From the NCBI GenBank assembly GCA_024637045.1, contig JAGXFX010000010.1, positions 1 through 37,764 of the forward strand: a stretch of DNA of 37,764 nt. Reading direction: 5' to 3'. Under the pieces are notes generated by a model, which did not search any database, had not been told where the DNA came from, and was given only the letters and a program-made list of their open reading frames with translations. A program made the position numbers and the translations under genes. The stretch comes from Soehngenia sp. GTDB taxonomy: Bacteria > Bacillota > Clostridia > Tissierellales > Tissierellaceae. Below, one piece after another: positions 25,224-33,202 of the stretch; position 1 is the stretch's first letter; the number at the start of each line of letters is the position of its first letter.

Positions 25224-25976
25224 ATGGAAACAATACTGAAGGTAGAGAATTTAGAAAAAAGCTATGAAGATACACAGGTATTGAATGACATAAATTTTGA
25301 GGTAGTAGAGGGTGAGTTTATAGCAATCATGGGGCAGTCTGGTTCTGGAAAATCTACATTGCTTTATAGTATAAGTGGGATGGATAGACCCACTTCAGGC
25401 AATGTACTGATCTGTGGGAAAGATATAGCCAAGCTGGACGATGTAAAAATGAGCGCAGTAAGACTGGAACAAGTAGGATTTGTTTTTCAACACTCATATC
25501 TTCTAAAAAACTTATCTATCAGAGACAATATTGTACTTCCTGGATTTAAGCTTGGAAAGCTTTCAAGAGAGCAAGTAAATAAAAATGCCGATGCACTTAT
25601 GATAAAAACTGGCATTGATAGCATAGCTGGAAATGACATTAAAAAAGTTTCAGGAGGACAGTTGCAACGCGCAGCGATATGCCGGGCATTAATCAATCAG
25701 CCTGATATTTTATTTGGGGATGAACCGACAGGAGCCCTAAACAGCAGCACCTCAAGAGGAGTACTGGATATCATTAATGATATTAATCTAGACGGGACAA
25801 CAGTGATAATAGTAACCCACGATGTGAAGGTGGCAGCTCGGGCTGACAGAGTGATATTTCTTATGGATGGAAACATACATGATAAATTGACATTGGGAAA
25901 ATACGATGGTGATGAAGAGAAAACATCTTATAGAGAAAAAACACTATATGAGTGGTTAGAAAAGAAGGGTTTCTAG
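25224..25976 (+). CDS. ABC transporter ATP-binding protein (MacB/LolD type)
   Basis: 250 aa. Walker A GQSGSGKST (37-45), Q-loop Gln89 in VFQHSYLL, signature VSGGQ (142-146), Walker B ILFGDEP (162-168), D-loop ALNS and His199 are all present. This is the ATPase partner of FtsX-type permeases, and the preceding gene supplies two FtsX units on one chain, so one permease and two ATPases would make a full complex. AGGAGG lies 6 bases before the ATG. The double flavodoxin-like gene follows 35 bases later and may be in the same operon. Confidence 0.88.
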   Translation: METILKVENLEKSYEDTQVLNDINFEVVEGEFIAIMGQSGSGKSTLLYSISGMDRPTSGNVLICGKDIAKLDDVKMSAVRLEQVGFVFQHSYLLKNLSIRDNIVLPGFKLGKLSREQVNKNADALMIKTGIDSIAGNDIKKVSGGQLQRAAICRALINQPDILFGDEPTGALNSSTSRGVLDIINDINLDGTTVIIVTHDVKVAARADRVIFLMDGNIHDKLTLGKYDGDEEKTSYREKTLYEWLEKKGF

Positions 25977-26010
25977 TAAAAACTATTAAGCAACCAAAAG
26001 GAGAGAAGAG

Positions 26011-27213
26011 ATGAAAACTTTGTTTGATCTGAGAGAGAAACAAGATGTTGGGCTTTATGAAACTATCCAAAATCTATATGATGAACCTTTGAAAGTGGTT
26101 AGATTAGAAGAACAATCCATAAAATCATGCATTGGTTGTTGGAACTGTTGGCTTAAGACCCCTGGCATGTGTGTTATGAAGGATGAAATGGCTGAATCAT
26201 ATGTAGACTATGTAAATAGTGATACTGCCATTTTACTGATGGATACGGCTCAAGGATTTCTCAATCATCGAGCAAAAGCTTTTTTAGACAGAACAATTCC
26301 CCATCACCATCCATATATAGAACTGGTAGATGGTGAATGTCATCATGTAGAAAGATATGAGAATTATCCTGATATGGTATTTTACTATGATAATGAAGGT
26401 TTAACAAATCGAGAAGAGCAAATTATTGAGGATTATTTGTATCGAACTGCATACCACTTTAAGGCCAAGGCATATCGTTTAGTTGGCCAAGGAAATCTTC
26501 AATTACACGCATTGGATTCAAGAAGTGCTAAGAACCATGCTGTGGCTTTTGCATCAACAGATTCTATTGAAAAACTTGTTATCTATAATGGTTCTCCCAG
26601 AGTGAGTGGAAGCAATTCTGCACTGATACTGAAAAGAGTTGTTAAAGCCCTCGGTGATAAGGTTGAGATTAGAGATTTGAAGGATAGAGATAGATGGCAA
26701 GAGTGGGCAGAGTCTTTTAAGAGTGAAAAACATGTTATGTTTTTCATGCCTTTATATGTTCATGCAATGCCTTCCCATGTAATGGGTTTTATCGAGAAAC
26801 TCGAAGTCTCAGAGGGTAGCATAAGCTTTTTTGTACAATCAGGCTTTCCTGAAAGCAGTCAGTCAAACTATCTTGAAGCATATTTTGAACAATTGGCAGT
26901 AAGGTTGGGAAGAACTTATCTTGGCACAGCCATCAAGGGTGGGATGGAAGGCTTACAAATGAGACCAGAATCTGCTCAAGAAAATATGATCAAGCCATTG
27001 GTAAATACTATTGAGAACCTGGTCAATGAAGGGAAATTCAACAAAACAGATATTTTTCAATTAGCCAAGCCAATTAGATATGGTAAGGGTATGCAGATTC
27101 TCTTTAGGTTGCTTAGCCAGAGATTACTAAATTATTTCTGGGATCAGAAGCTTAGAGGGAATGGTGCATATGATAAACGTTTCGATCGTCCTTATTTATC
27201 TTTGATCAAGTAA
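26011..27213 (+). CDS. Tandem flavodoxin-fold (NADPH-dependent FMN reductase-like) protein with Cys cluster
   Basis: 400 aa, two related halves. The first (about 25-160) has Cys40-x2-Cys43-x2-Cys46-x7-Cys54 in CIGCWNCWLKTPGMC, the signature of flavodoxin/iron-sulfur flavoprotein relatives, but lacks the usual N-terminal phosphate-binding GSPR loop. The second (about 187-330) begins VIYNGSPRVSGSN (GSPR at 194-197), a typical FMN loop, but lacks the Cys cluster. The two halves are thus complementary. The protein would bind FMN and carry out an oxidoreductase reaction in the cytoplasm. Its place right after an ABC exporter pair is unexplained. AGGAGAG precedes the ATG. Confidence 0.75.
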   Translation: MKTLFDLREKQDVGLYETIQNLYDEPLKVVRLEEQSIKSCIGCWNCWLKTPGMCVMKDEMAESYVDYVNSDTAILLMDTAQGFLNHRAKAFLDRTIPHHHPYIELVDGECHHVERYENYPDMVFYYDNEGLTNREEQIIEDYLYRTAYHFKAKAYRLVGQGNLQLHALDSRSAKNHAVAFASTDSIEKLVIYNGSPRVSGSNSALILKRVVKALGDKVEIRDLKDRDRWQEWAESFKSEKHVMFFMPLYVHAMPSHVMGFIEKLEVSEGSISFFVQSGFPESSQSNYLEAYFEQLAVRLGRTYLGTAIKGGMEGLQMRPESAQENMIKPLVNTIENLVNEGKFNKTDIFQLAKPIRYGKGMQILFRLLSQRLLNYFWDQKLRGNGAYDKRFDRPYLSLIK

Positions 27214-27248
27214 ATCAAGTAGTATAAGAATCGATATCTACAAAAATA

Positions 27249-27289
27249 GGACCTGGGGACATTAATGTCCCCAGGTCCTTAAAATTTTA
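27249..27289 (+). terminator. Bidirectional terminator, 30-base perfect palindrome
   Basis: GGACCTGGGGACATT (27249-27263) directly followed by its reverse complement (27264-27278). Both sides are A/T-rich. It sits between convergent genes. The GGGGACATTAATGTCCCC core is reminiscent of dispersed repeats in clostridial genomes. Confidence 0.75.
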
Positions 27290-27487
27290 GTCTACTATAA
27301 AAGAAATCTTTACATTGACACGGTATTTTACAATCTTGTTATCTTCAACAATACCCTGGAAATCTTTAACGTAAACAGATGTAATATTCTTTACTGTCTT
27401 TGAAGTCTGCATAACAGCTTTCTGAGTGGCATCCTCCCAACCTTCGGTGGATTCCGCTAGAATTTCAACAACCTTAACAACTGACAT
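27287..27487 (-). CDS. Dodecin, flavin-storage protein
   Basis: 66 aa. The sequence SVVKVVEILAESTEGWEDAT with the Trp used to stack flavin, followed by VKDFQGIVEDNKIVKYRVNV, is typical dodecin. The protein assembles as a hollow dodecamer that binds riboflavin, FMN or FAD in the cytoplasm. The ATG at 27487 is preferred because AGGAGG is 9 bases upstream. An in-frame TTG at 27493 is too close. It sits convergent with the flavodoxin-like gene, a plausible flavin-related neighbourhood together with the FAD protein at 21.3 kb. Confidence 0.92.
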   Translation of the reverse strand: MSVVKVVEILAESTEGWEDATQKAVMQTSKTVKNITSVYVKDFQGIVEDNKIVKYRVNVKISFIVD

Positions 27488-27552
27488 TTTCAAATTCCTC
27501 CTTTTTAGTTCTAGATCTAAACTATCCTTTAGTTTCCTATTACCCAGAAATA

Positions 27553-27591
27553 CTCAAAAAACACCAGGGACGGTACTTTTTGTTTTTTGAG
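27553..27591. repeat. REP-like hairpin element, copy 1
   Basis: CTCAAAAAAC (27553-27562) and GTTTTTTGAG (27582-27591) are perfect inverted arms around ACCAGGGACGGTACTTTTT. The core AAAACAC..GGGACGGTA.TTTTTGTTTTTTG recurs inverted at 35907-35951. GGGACGGT-type repeats are widespread in clostridia and related genomes. Confidence 0.6.
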
Positions 27592-27670
27592 CTATTTTAG
27601 CGAGAATCATTTCTCACAATCGACTACTTAACACATTTTCAGATTACTGCATAGCTACAAAGGGTATATA

Positions 27671-27688
27671 GATAATAATTATCATCTA
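27671..27688. promoter_or_regulatory. AT-rich near-palindrome before the secreted protein gene
   Basis: GATAATAATTATCATC, with 5-bp GATAA/TTATC arms, loosely resembles Fur-family boxes. A GAGAA-TCAT-TTCTC palindrome lies about 60 bases further upstream. No regulator can be assigned. Confidence 0.2.
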
Positions 27689-27739
27689 GAATAATGTGTT
27701 AGAATGGACGTTTTAATAAAGGACTGAAGGGAGATTTAC

Positions 27740-29071
27740 ATGAGAAAACAAATAATAAGTATAGCTATTTCATTTACGATGGTTATATCCATTGCCATAA
27801 CACCTGCTTTTGGAGTGACAAATGAACAGTGGACTGAAATAAGTTCTGAAATCATAAAAGAAGCTGAAATGGAAATGGAAAACCACAGAGAGAAGATGGA
27901 TATCCAAGTGTCAGACAGATTTCAGGGAAATATGAGACAAGCAAAGTCAATGCTGGAAGCTGAATCAGATCAACCGTGGCTTTCACTACAGGAGACACTG
28001 GCGTTATTTCTAAATGAGTCTTTAGCAGACACAGATGTTGAAATCAGAGAAAAACTTGTTTCGTACGCACAGGATTACAATGCTGCAAGATCCAACAAGC
28101 CAACGTCTGAAGTCTTCATAGATGAAGATTCAGACGATGATGGATTAGATGATGGTAGTGAAGAAAACCAGACTAAAGCCCAGGATTACAATAGCTCAAG
28201 ATCTAACAAGCCTAATACTGCAGTCTTTGTTGATGATAATGATCCAGATAGTGATGACGATGGGTTAATTGAAGCTGCTGAAAGAATAGAAATCAGAATT
28301 CCTATAGACAGTAGAAACATTACTCTATTGGGAAATCTTGAAATTGAAGAAATGAATCTCAATATAGAGAACCGAAATGCAGATGTGGTTTTAGCTATGG
28401 TATTTGCAGATTCAATACTGCTTCAGCTTAAATCATCAGGATTGCTAAATGAGTGTGAGCTAAACGACAAGGGTTTGGCTTTTTACTTCCAAGATGATGA
28501 TAGTCCAAGTCAACAGTATCTAAAGGATGAATTCTTCATACCACTAGGAATAGGTGGTGATTTGGACTGTGATGATGACGGGTTGGATGATGTAGTACCA
28601 GGAGCAGCAAATCCAGATGAAAATGATGGAAGCAATAGGATTATTCTTAAGATTGGAAATGAAAACGTGACTACTGGAAGTATCCAAAAAGTATTGGAAG
28701 TTCCTCCATTCATTCAAAACAGCAGAACTATGGTGCCATTTAGATTTATTGGGGAAGAACTTGGTGCAGAAATTGGATGGGATGGTGAAGAAAGAAAAGT
28801 AGAATACAAACTTGGAGAAAATATTCTTGAGTTATGGATTGGAAATAACACAGCAAGAATCAACGGTGAAGATGTGATGTTGGATGAAGATCCTTCAATC
28901 AGACCATTTATTATTAATTCAAGAACAGTCGTCCCGGTAAGATTTATAAGCGAAACATTGGGATTTGAAGTAACTTGGAACAATGAAACCCAGGAGATAA
29001 CAATAGAAAATGGGAATCCTTTATATGAAGGTGAAACTCAGGAAGGAGTTAACCCTCTTTACGAGGACTAA
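27740..29071 (+). CDS. Secreted protein with calcium-binding acidic repeats and copper-amine-oxidase-like stalk domain
   Basis: 443 aa. Signal peptide about 1-25. A helical charged region (about 28-110) precedes a tandem repeat: AQDYNAARSNKPTSEVFIDE then DSDDDGLDDGSEE (110-142), and AQDYNSSRSNKPNTAVFVDD then DPDSDDDGLIEAAE (147-181). A third DCDDDGLDD stands at 276-284. The DxDxDG loops are thrombospondin type-3/EF-like calcium sites. Residues 320-425 hold two stalk-type units (NSRTMVPFRFIGEELGAEIGW and NSRTVVPVRFISETLGFEVTW), usually cell-surface modules. The end repeats NPLYE twice. Likely a cell-surface, Ca-stabilised protein. Role unknown. It has its own terminator. Confidence 0.82.
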   Translation: MRKQIISIAISFTMVISIAITPAFGVTNEQWTEISSEIIKEAEMEMENHREKMDIQVSDRFQGNMRQAKSMLEAESDQPWLSLQETLALFLNESLADTDVEIREKLVSYAQDYNAARSNKPTSEVFIDEDSDDDGLDDGSEENQTKAQDYNSSRSNKPNTAVFVDDNDPDSDDDGLIEAAERIEIRIPIDSRNITLLGNLEIEEMNLNIENRNADVVLAMVFADSILLQLKSSGLLNECELNDKGLAFYFQDDDSPSQQYLKDEFFIPLGIGGDLDCDDDGLDDVVPGAANPDENDGSNRIILKIGNENVTTGSIQKVLEVPPFIQNSRTMVPFRFIGEELGAEIGWDGEERKVEYKLGENILELWIGNNTARINGEDVMLDEDPSIRPFIINSRTVVPVRFISETLGFEVTWNNETQEITIENGNPLYEGETQEGVNPLYED

Positions 29072-29126
29072 AAAGAATCGACAGAAATAGATTCTAATTG
29101 TCCTGTGAGTACAAGATCAATTAATC

Positions 29127-29162
29127 AAAGACAGTTTGCAGATGTTTGCAAACTGTCTTTTG
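29127..29162 (+). terminator. Intrinsic terminator after the stalk-domain protein
   Basis: AAAGACAGTTTGCA (29127-29140) / TGCAAACTGTCTTT (29147-29160), perfect 14-bp stem. The T-tract is short. Confidence 0.75.
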
Positions 29163-29327
29163 ATAGTGCGCCCGGCATGATAGCGAAATTGTCGGTTTGC
29201 TTTATGTAGACAGATATATCTACATGTAGTACGCTATATTCAAGAACACTATGTATGAGTCGATTAAGGACCTATAGAACAAGTGAAGTAATATAAACAA
29301 AACTGACGATTTGAGAGGAGGAAGATT

Positions 29328-29792
29328 ATGATAGAATATGAAGAGAAGCTTAAGATGTACATGGTGGATAGGGGGATTGATGCAGAGCATCTTCACTTCG
29401 AACAGACTTGTCACTCTGTACAGGAAGCAGCTGATGCTGCAGGAGCAACTCCAGATGATCTGGTTAAAAATATCTGTATGGTTAATGATGAAGGAGATTT
29501 GATTGTTGCAATTGTAAAGGGAGAAGACAGGGTTAGTACGTCCAGGGTTGGAAAAGCTCTAAAGATTGAAAGACCTAGGACAGCAACAGAAGATGAAATA
29601 TTGGTGAAGACAGGGTTCCCTTGTGGTGGAGTTCCATCATTTGGATATAAAGCTACTTTTATAGTTGATCCAAGGGTAATGGAAAAGGAATATGTATATT
29701 CAGGTGGAGGTTCAGAGTATTCTTTAGTACGAATAAAGAGTCAGGAGCTATCAGAAATCAATGATGGTTTAATTTTGAGAGTGAGGAAGTAA
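29328..29792 (+). CDS. YbaK/EbsC-family aminoacyl-tRNA deacylase-like protein
   Basis: 154 aa, a single YbaK domain. Visible features are the central TPDDLVKNICMV strand with the conserved Lys, the DRVSTSRVGKAL segment, and the glycine loop GFPCGGVPSFGY. Such proteins hydrolyse mischarged tRNAs in trans, and this type is related to the Cys-tRNA(Pro) or Ala-tRNA deacylases. Specificity cannot be read here. AGGAGGAAG lies just before the ATG. YwbE and an ArsC/Spx-like protein follow within a few bases, forming an operon. Confidence 0.85.
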   Translation: MIEYEEKLKMYMVDRGIDAEHLHFEQTCHSVQEAADAAGATPDDLVKNICMVNDEGDLIVAIVKGEDRVSTSRVGKALKIERPRTATEDEILVKTGFPCGGVPSFGYKATFIVDPRVMEKEYVYSGGGSEYSLVRIKSQELSEINDGLILRVRK

Positions 29793-29798
29793 TCTAAC

Positions 29799-29993
29799 AT
29801 GAATGGAAATTTGAGAGAGAATTTAAAAGTGGGTTCACGAGTTATGGTTGTACAGAAACAAGATCAGAGGTCCGGAAAGCTAACTGAAGGGGTAGTGGTA
29901 AAGATTTTAACCAAGTCAACCAACCATCCCCATGGCATCAAGGTGATGTTGGAGGATGGAATTGTAGGAAGGGTAAAAGAAATAATTGAATAG
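29799..29993 (+). CDS. ywbE: YwbE family protein
   Basis: 64 aa. The sequence VGSRVMVVQKQDQRSGKLTE, then TKSTNHPHGIKVMLEDGIVG, matches the YwbE (DUF2196) family, a small beta-rich domain of unknown role. GAGGAAG lies about 10 bases upstream, within the end of the previous gene. The next gene starts within 16 bases of its stop. Confidence 0.85.
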   Translation: MNGNLRENLKVGSRVMVVQKQDQRSGKLTEGVVVKILTKSTNHPHGIKVMLEDGIVGRVKEIIE

Positions 29994-30008
29994 TTGGTGG
30001 GTGAAATG

Positions 30009-30347
30009 ATGAATATTCAAATTTATGGTGCTAATAAATGTTTTGATACAAAAAAGGCTGAACGCTACTTCAAAGAAAGAAATATTGAGTTCCAGTATAA
30101 AGATTTGTATAGATACGGGCTAAGTAAAGGAGAATTTGAAAGTGTAAGAGCTTCAGTTGGTTTAAATAACCTTATAAATTCCAGTTCCAAAGATTATGAG
30201 AAATTGAATCTTCACCGTATTAGAGGAAACGCTATCCGTGAAGAGATAGTTTTGAAAAACCCAAAATTATTCAATACTCCCATAGTTAGGAATGGAAAGC
30301 AAGCAACCGTGGGTTATAAACCGGAAATATGGAATGATTGGGAATAG
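30009..30347 (+). CDS. ArsC/Spx-family thioredoxin-fold protein
   Basis: 112 aa. It opens IQIYGANKCFDTKKAERYFK with one Cys (residue 11) at the catalytic position of ArsC-like proteins, and ends with FNTPIVRNGKQATVGYKPEI, the hallmark C-terminal strand. The family includes glutaredoxin-dependent arsenate reductases and the RNA-polymerase regulator Spx. Without Spx's CxxC pair, and lacking ars genes around it, its job is unclear. ATG 30009 (or 30006) follows GGTGG. A TTG at 29994 is also in frame but directly abuts the previous stop. Last gene of the ybaK-ywbE operon. Confidence 0.8.
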   Translation: MNIQIYGANKCFDTKKAERYFKERNIEFQYKDLYRYGLSKGEFESVRASVGLNNLINSSSKDYEKLNLHRIRGNAIREEIVLKNPKLFNTPIVRNGKQATVGYKPEIWNDWE

Positions 30348-30415
30348 ACAAGGAAGAATATAAGATGTTTTACTTTTAGTATGGGTATATTTAGGAAAAG
30401 GAGAGGTGATTAAGC

Positions 30416-31093
30416 ATGAAACTGACTTATCTTGGACACTCTACTGTAGTCGTTGAGGAAGGTCCATTTAAAGCAATAATTGACCCTTTCATTTCAGGGA
30501 ATCCATCATCAAAGCTCAAACTGAGTGATATAAAAAATCTTACACATATCTTTATTACACATGGTCACGGGGATCACATTGGTGATTCCGTCGAGCTAGC
30601 CAAAATTAATGATGCATTAGTAATTACAAACGCAGAAATCTCTGATTATCTTTCAGACAAAGGAATTAAGATCCATGCCATGCATATTGGAGGAAGATTC
30701 AAATTCGACTTTGGTACTGTCAAGATGACTCCGGCACTTCATGGATCAGGAATAAAGACTGAAAAAGGAATGCTATACGGTGGAAATCCAGGGGGATTCT
30801 TAATTGAGGTAAATAACAAGAAGATATACCATGCCGGAGATACTGGGTTAACCATGGATATGAAGCTACTGGAACCTGAAAATATCGATGTAGCAATGTT
30901 CCCAATCGGTGGAAACTATACCATGGATATAGACGATGCTGTTATTGCAACAGAATTCGTTAAACCTAAGATAGTAATTCCGATACATTTCGATACATTT
31001 CCAGTTATTAAGGCAGATCCCAATGAGTTTAAAGAGAAGAATAAAGAAAGTGACACTGTTATCCTAGAGAACGGTGAATCCTACGTATTTTAA
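30416..31093 (+). CDS. UPF0173-type metal-dependent hydrolase
   Basis: 225 aa, metallo-beta-lactamase fold. The zinc motif is His49-x-His51-x-Asp53-His54 ([10 protein letters not shown]), with YHAGDTGL and the C-terminal IPIHFDTFP His as further ligands. It matches the YtkL/UPF0173 group of uncharacterised cytoplasmic hydrolases. GGAGAGG is 10 bases before the ATG. A stem-loop follows. Confidence 0.88.
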   Translation: MKLTYLGHSTVVVEEGPFKAIIDPFISGNPSSKLKLSDIKNLTHIFITHGHGDHIGDSVELAKINDALVITNAEISDYLSDKGIKIHAMHIGGRFKFDFGTVKMTPALHGSGIKTEKGMLYGGNPGGFLIEVNNKKIYHAGDTGLTMDMKLLEPENIDVAMFPIGGNYTMDIDDAVIATEFVKPKIVIPIHFDTFPVIKADPNEFKEKNKESDTVILENGESYVF

Positions 31094-31095
31094 GA

Positions 31096-31122
31096 ACAGA
31101 CCTGCAGCGTATGCAGGTCTGT
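31096..31122 (+). terminator. Stem-loop terminator candidate
   Basis: Perfect 11-bp stem ACAGACCTGCA (31096-31106) / TGCAGGTCTGT (31112-31122) three bases after the hydrolase stop. Only a weak T-tract (AATATTGT) follows. Confidence 0.6.
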
Positions 31123-31134
31123 AATATTGTCAGA

Positions 31135-31146
31135 ATGCAATTGCAT
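31135..31146. promoter_or_regulatory. Short palindrome before azlC
   Basis: ATGCAATTGCAT is a perfect 12-base palindrome about 70 bases before the azlC start. It might be an operator, but such a short palindrome can occur by chance. Confidence 0.22.
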
Positions 31147-31213
31147 GGATAAAGCATAGTGTTTGTGATAGAATACAATGTATTATTGTTTTATTGAAAG
31201 AAGGTAAATTGTA

Positions 31214-31921
31214 ATGATAAATAAAGAGAGTGCAACAAGAGGAGCCAAGTCCGTGACTCCATTAATAATTGGTATCATACCTTTTGCTTTGATAAGCGGA
31301 ATTACTGCTGCAAACACCGGACTATCATTGGGAATGGCATTGCTTATGAGTATAGGAATATTTGCTGGTGCTTCACAGCTTGCGGTACTACAGCTGTTAA
31401 GCAACAATGCCCATATGCTTGTAATCATTTATACTGCACTGATTATTAATCTTAGAATGATGATATACAGTTTGTCGATTGCTCCATATCTGCAGGGGAT
31501 AAAAATGAGGTGGAAGGTACTGCTTGCATACAGCATGACTGATCAGAGTTATGCTATTTCATCGGTGCATTTTTTGAACAATCCAGAAGAAGACTACAAG
31601 AGTTTCCTATTTGGAGCTTCCCTTACACTTTGGATAATATGGCAGGTAAACACAATTGCGGGTTACTTGATGGGATCGATTATTCCGCCAGAATTGGGAC
31701 TTGATTTTGGAATTCCATTAACCTTTATAGCGATTCTTCTAAAAGGCGTAGTAGGATGGCCTGGATATATTGCAATAATAATCAGTGGAATTGTAGCTGT
31801 TGTAGCTTCCAGTCTTCCAATGAACATTGGACTTGTCCTTGCGGCAATTGCAGGAATAGCCGCTGGTACCATCAGTGAAATCATATTGTCCAATGAGGGG
31901 AGGTCATCAGGTCGTGAGTAA
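31214..31921 (+). CDS. azlC: Branched-chain amino acid exporter, large subunit
   Basis: 235 aa, about six membrane helices. The family features are present: PLIIGIIPFALISGITAANT near the start, FAGASQLAVLQL, the LRMMIYS segment and YAISSVHF. AzlC with AzlD exports branched-chain amino acids or analogues (azaleucine in Bacillus). It overlaps azlD by 8 bases, typical of this pair. AAAGAAGG precedes the ATG. No AzlB or Lrp-like regulator is adjacent. Confidence 0.9.
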   Translation: MINKESATRGAKSVTPLIIGIIPFALISGITAANTGLSLGMALLMSIGIFAGASQLAVLQLLSNNAHMLVIIYTALIINLRMMIYSLSIAPYLQGIKMRWKVLLAYSMTDQSYAISSVHFLNNPEEDYKSFLFGASLTLWIIWQVNTIAGYLMGSIIPPELGLDFGIPLTFIAILLKGVVGWPGYIAIIISGIVAVVASSLPMNIGLVLAAIAGIAAGTISEIILSNEGRSSGRE

Positions 31922-32234
31922 TTTGCAGCTGACTTTTACAGTAATTATCATTGGAATAGGAACTTTCCTTTTTCGCTTTTCATTTATATATCTCTATGGA
32001 AACTTAAAGCTTCCTGACTGGATTCCCCGAGCGATGAGATTTGTGCCTCCAGCAGTATTGTCTGCATTAATATTCCCAGCAATCTTAATCAAAGATGAGG
32101 TTGTATGGATGTCGCCGCAAAACCCAAGATTGGTTGCCGGTATAGTCGCAATTATTGTTGCATGGAAAACAAAAAATCTCCTGCTGACAATTGCGACAGG
32201 TTTGGGTATATTCTGGTTGATTACTTTTATTTAA
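31914..32234 (+). CDS. azlD: Branched-chain amino acid exporter, small subunit
   Basis: 106 aa, about three to four membrane helices, AzlD family: TFLFRFSFIYLYG, then PRAMRFVPPAVLSALIFPAI. The start is taken as GTG 31914, overlapping the end of azlC, because GGGGAGG lies 10 bases upstream. An in-frame ATG at 31875 would add 13 residues of azlC-overlapping, non-membrane sequence. Works with AzlC. Confidence 0.85.
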   Translation: MSNLQLTFTVIIIGIGTFLFRFSFIYLYGNLKLPDWIPRAMRFVPPAVLSALIFPAILIKDEVVWMSPQNPRLVAGIVAIIVAWKTKNLLLTIATGLGIFWLITFI

Positions 32235-32247
32235 GGGGATGTTGGAT

Positions 32248-33078
32248 TTGAATGAAGCAAGAACACTGCAAAGATTGGGCTCTAAAATAAAATACTGGGT
32301 TGAGGGTCTAGAAGATAATCCTGTAATAGTATTTTCGCACGGTGCCACCCTTGATCATAATTCTTTTAGAGATCAGACTAAAGCATTTACAGAAAAAGGC
32401 TTCAGAGTTGTGACTTGGGATATGCGTGGTCATGGAAGTTCAAAGCCCATTGGAAACGATGTTTCAATAAAGAACATGGCCAATGATCTAAAAGCAATAA
32501 TTGATGATTTAGGGGTTGATAAAGCTGTATTTGTAGGACATTCCTTAGGAGGATATGTTGTACAAATGTTTGCATACAATTATCCTGAAAGAGTCCATGC
32601 CATTGTATTGGAAGGATGTACAGATTTAAGCATAAAACCCAAATTGTTTTATAGGATTATGTATCATATCATTCCAAAGATGCTAAACAGGATGAGAGTA
32701 GAAACATTTAGACTAAGAACTGTAACTGATTTATCAATCAAGGAATCAGTAAATGAGTACGCATTAAATGCAATGGACCACATTCCAAAGAAGGATTTCA
32801 TAAGAATAATCATGTCAGGAGTCCAAGCACTATGGACTGATACCGGGATACCTGAAAACTATATAGTTCCTGTGCCGTTTTTACTAGTACATGGTGACTC
32901 TGATGGTGCAAATGGAAAGATTTATCAGGAGCAATCACCTGAATGGGCTAAACATCAGCCAAACTGTAGATATGAAATAATTGAGCTAGCAGGTCACACA
33001 GCTCATATGGACAACCCAGAAAAATTCAATAAGATATTTATAGATTTTTTGCAGGATATGGCATTATCACTTCGATAA
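32248..33078 (+). CDS. Alpha/beta hydrolase
   Basis: About 276 aa. The nucleophile elbow is GHSLGG (Ser about 96), with the oxyanion HG segment VFSHGATLDH, an acid in LLVHGDSDGA, and the catalytic His in AGHTAHMDNP. The substrate is unknown. The ribosome site AAGGGG (32233-32238) touches the in-frame ATG at 32239, so TTG 32248 (spacing 9) is chosen. The ATG would give 279 aa. It begins within 15 bases of azlD, so it is probably co-transcribed. A terminator overlaps its last codons. Confidence 0.85.
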   Translation: MNEARTLQRLGSKIKYWVEGLEDNPVIVFSHGATLDHNSFRDQTKAFTEKGFRVVTWDMRGHGSSKPIGNDVSIKNMANDLKAIIDDLGVDKAVFVGHSLGGYVVQMFAYNYPERVHAIVLEGCTDLSIKPKLFYRIMYHIIPKMLNRMRVETFRLRTVTDLSIKESVNEYALNAMDHIPKKDFIRIIMSGVQALWTDTGIPENYIVPVPFLLVHGDSDGANGKIYQEQSPEWAKHQPNCRYEIIELAGHTAHMDNPEKFNKIFIDFLQDMALSLR

Positions 33079-33092
33079 TGCTTTTCTTTTTA
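33061..33092 (+). terminator. Intrinsic terminator overlapping the hydrolase stop codon
   Basis: GCATTATC (33061-33068) / GATAATGC (33074-33081), five-base loop, then TTTTCTTTTT. The stop codon TAA lies inside the right arm. Confidence 0.85.
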
Positions 33093-33132
33093 TGAAAATT
33101 CATTGAAAAGTTGTTATAATGTATATAACAAC
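33092..33132 (+). promoter_or_regulatory. Promoter and operator of the kynureninase gene
   Basis: ATGAAA (33092-33097), 17-base spacer and TATAAT (33115-33120) form a promoter. A perfect 9-bp inverted repeat GTTGTTATA (33110-33118) / TATAACAAC (33124-33132) overlaps the -10 box, the place for a repressor. The regulator is unknown. Confidence 0.55.
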
Positions 33133-33202
33133 AAAATATTTTCCAAGTTTTAATTGATTTGAATAAATATTTAAAATATAAACAATTTAAGGAGGCAATA
33201 AC

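Noticed and set aside
27671-27688. Fur box upstream of the stalk-domain gene
   Set aside because: Similarity to the consensus is only partial and the region is AT-rich; no iron-related gene is nearby. Kept only as a low-confidence palindrome.
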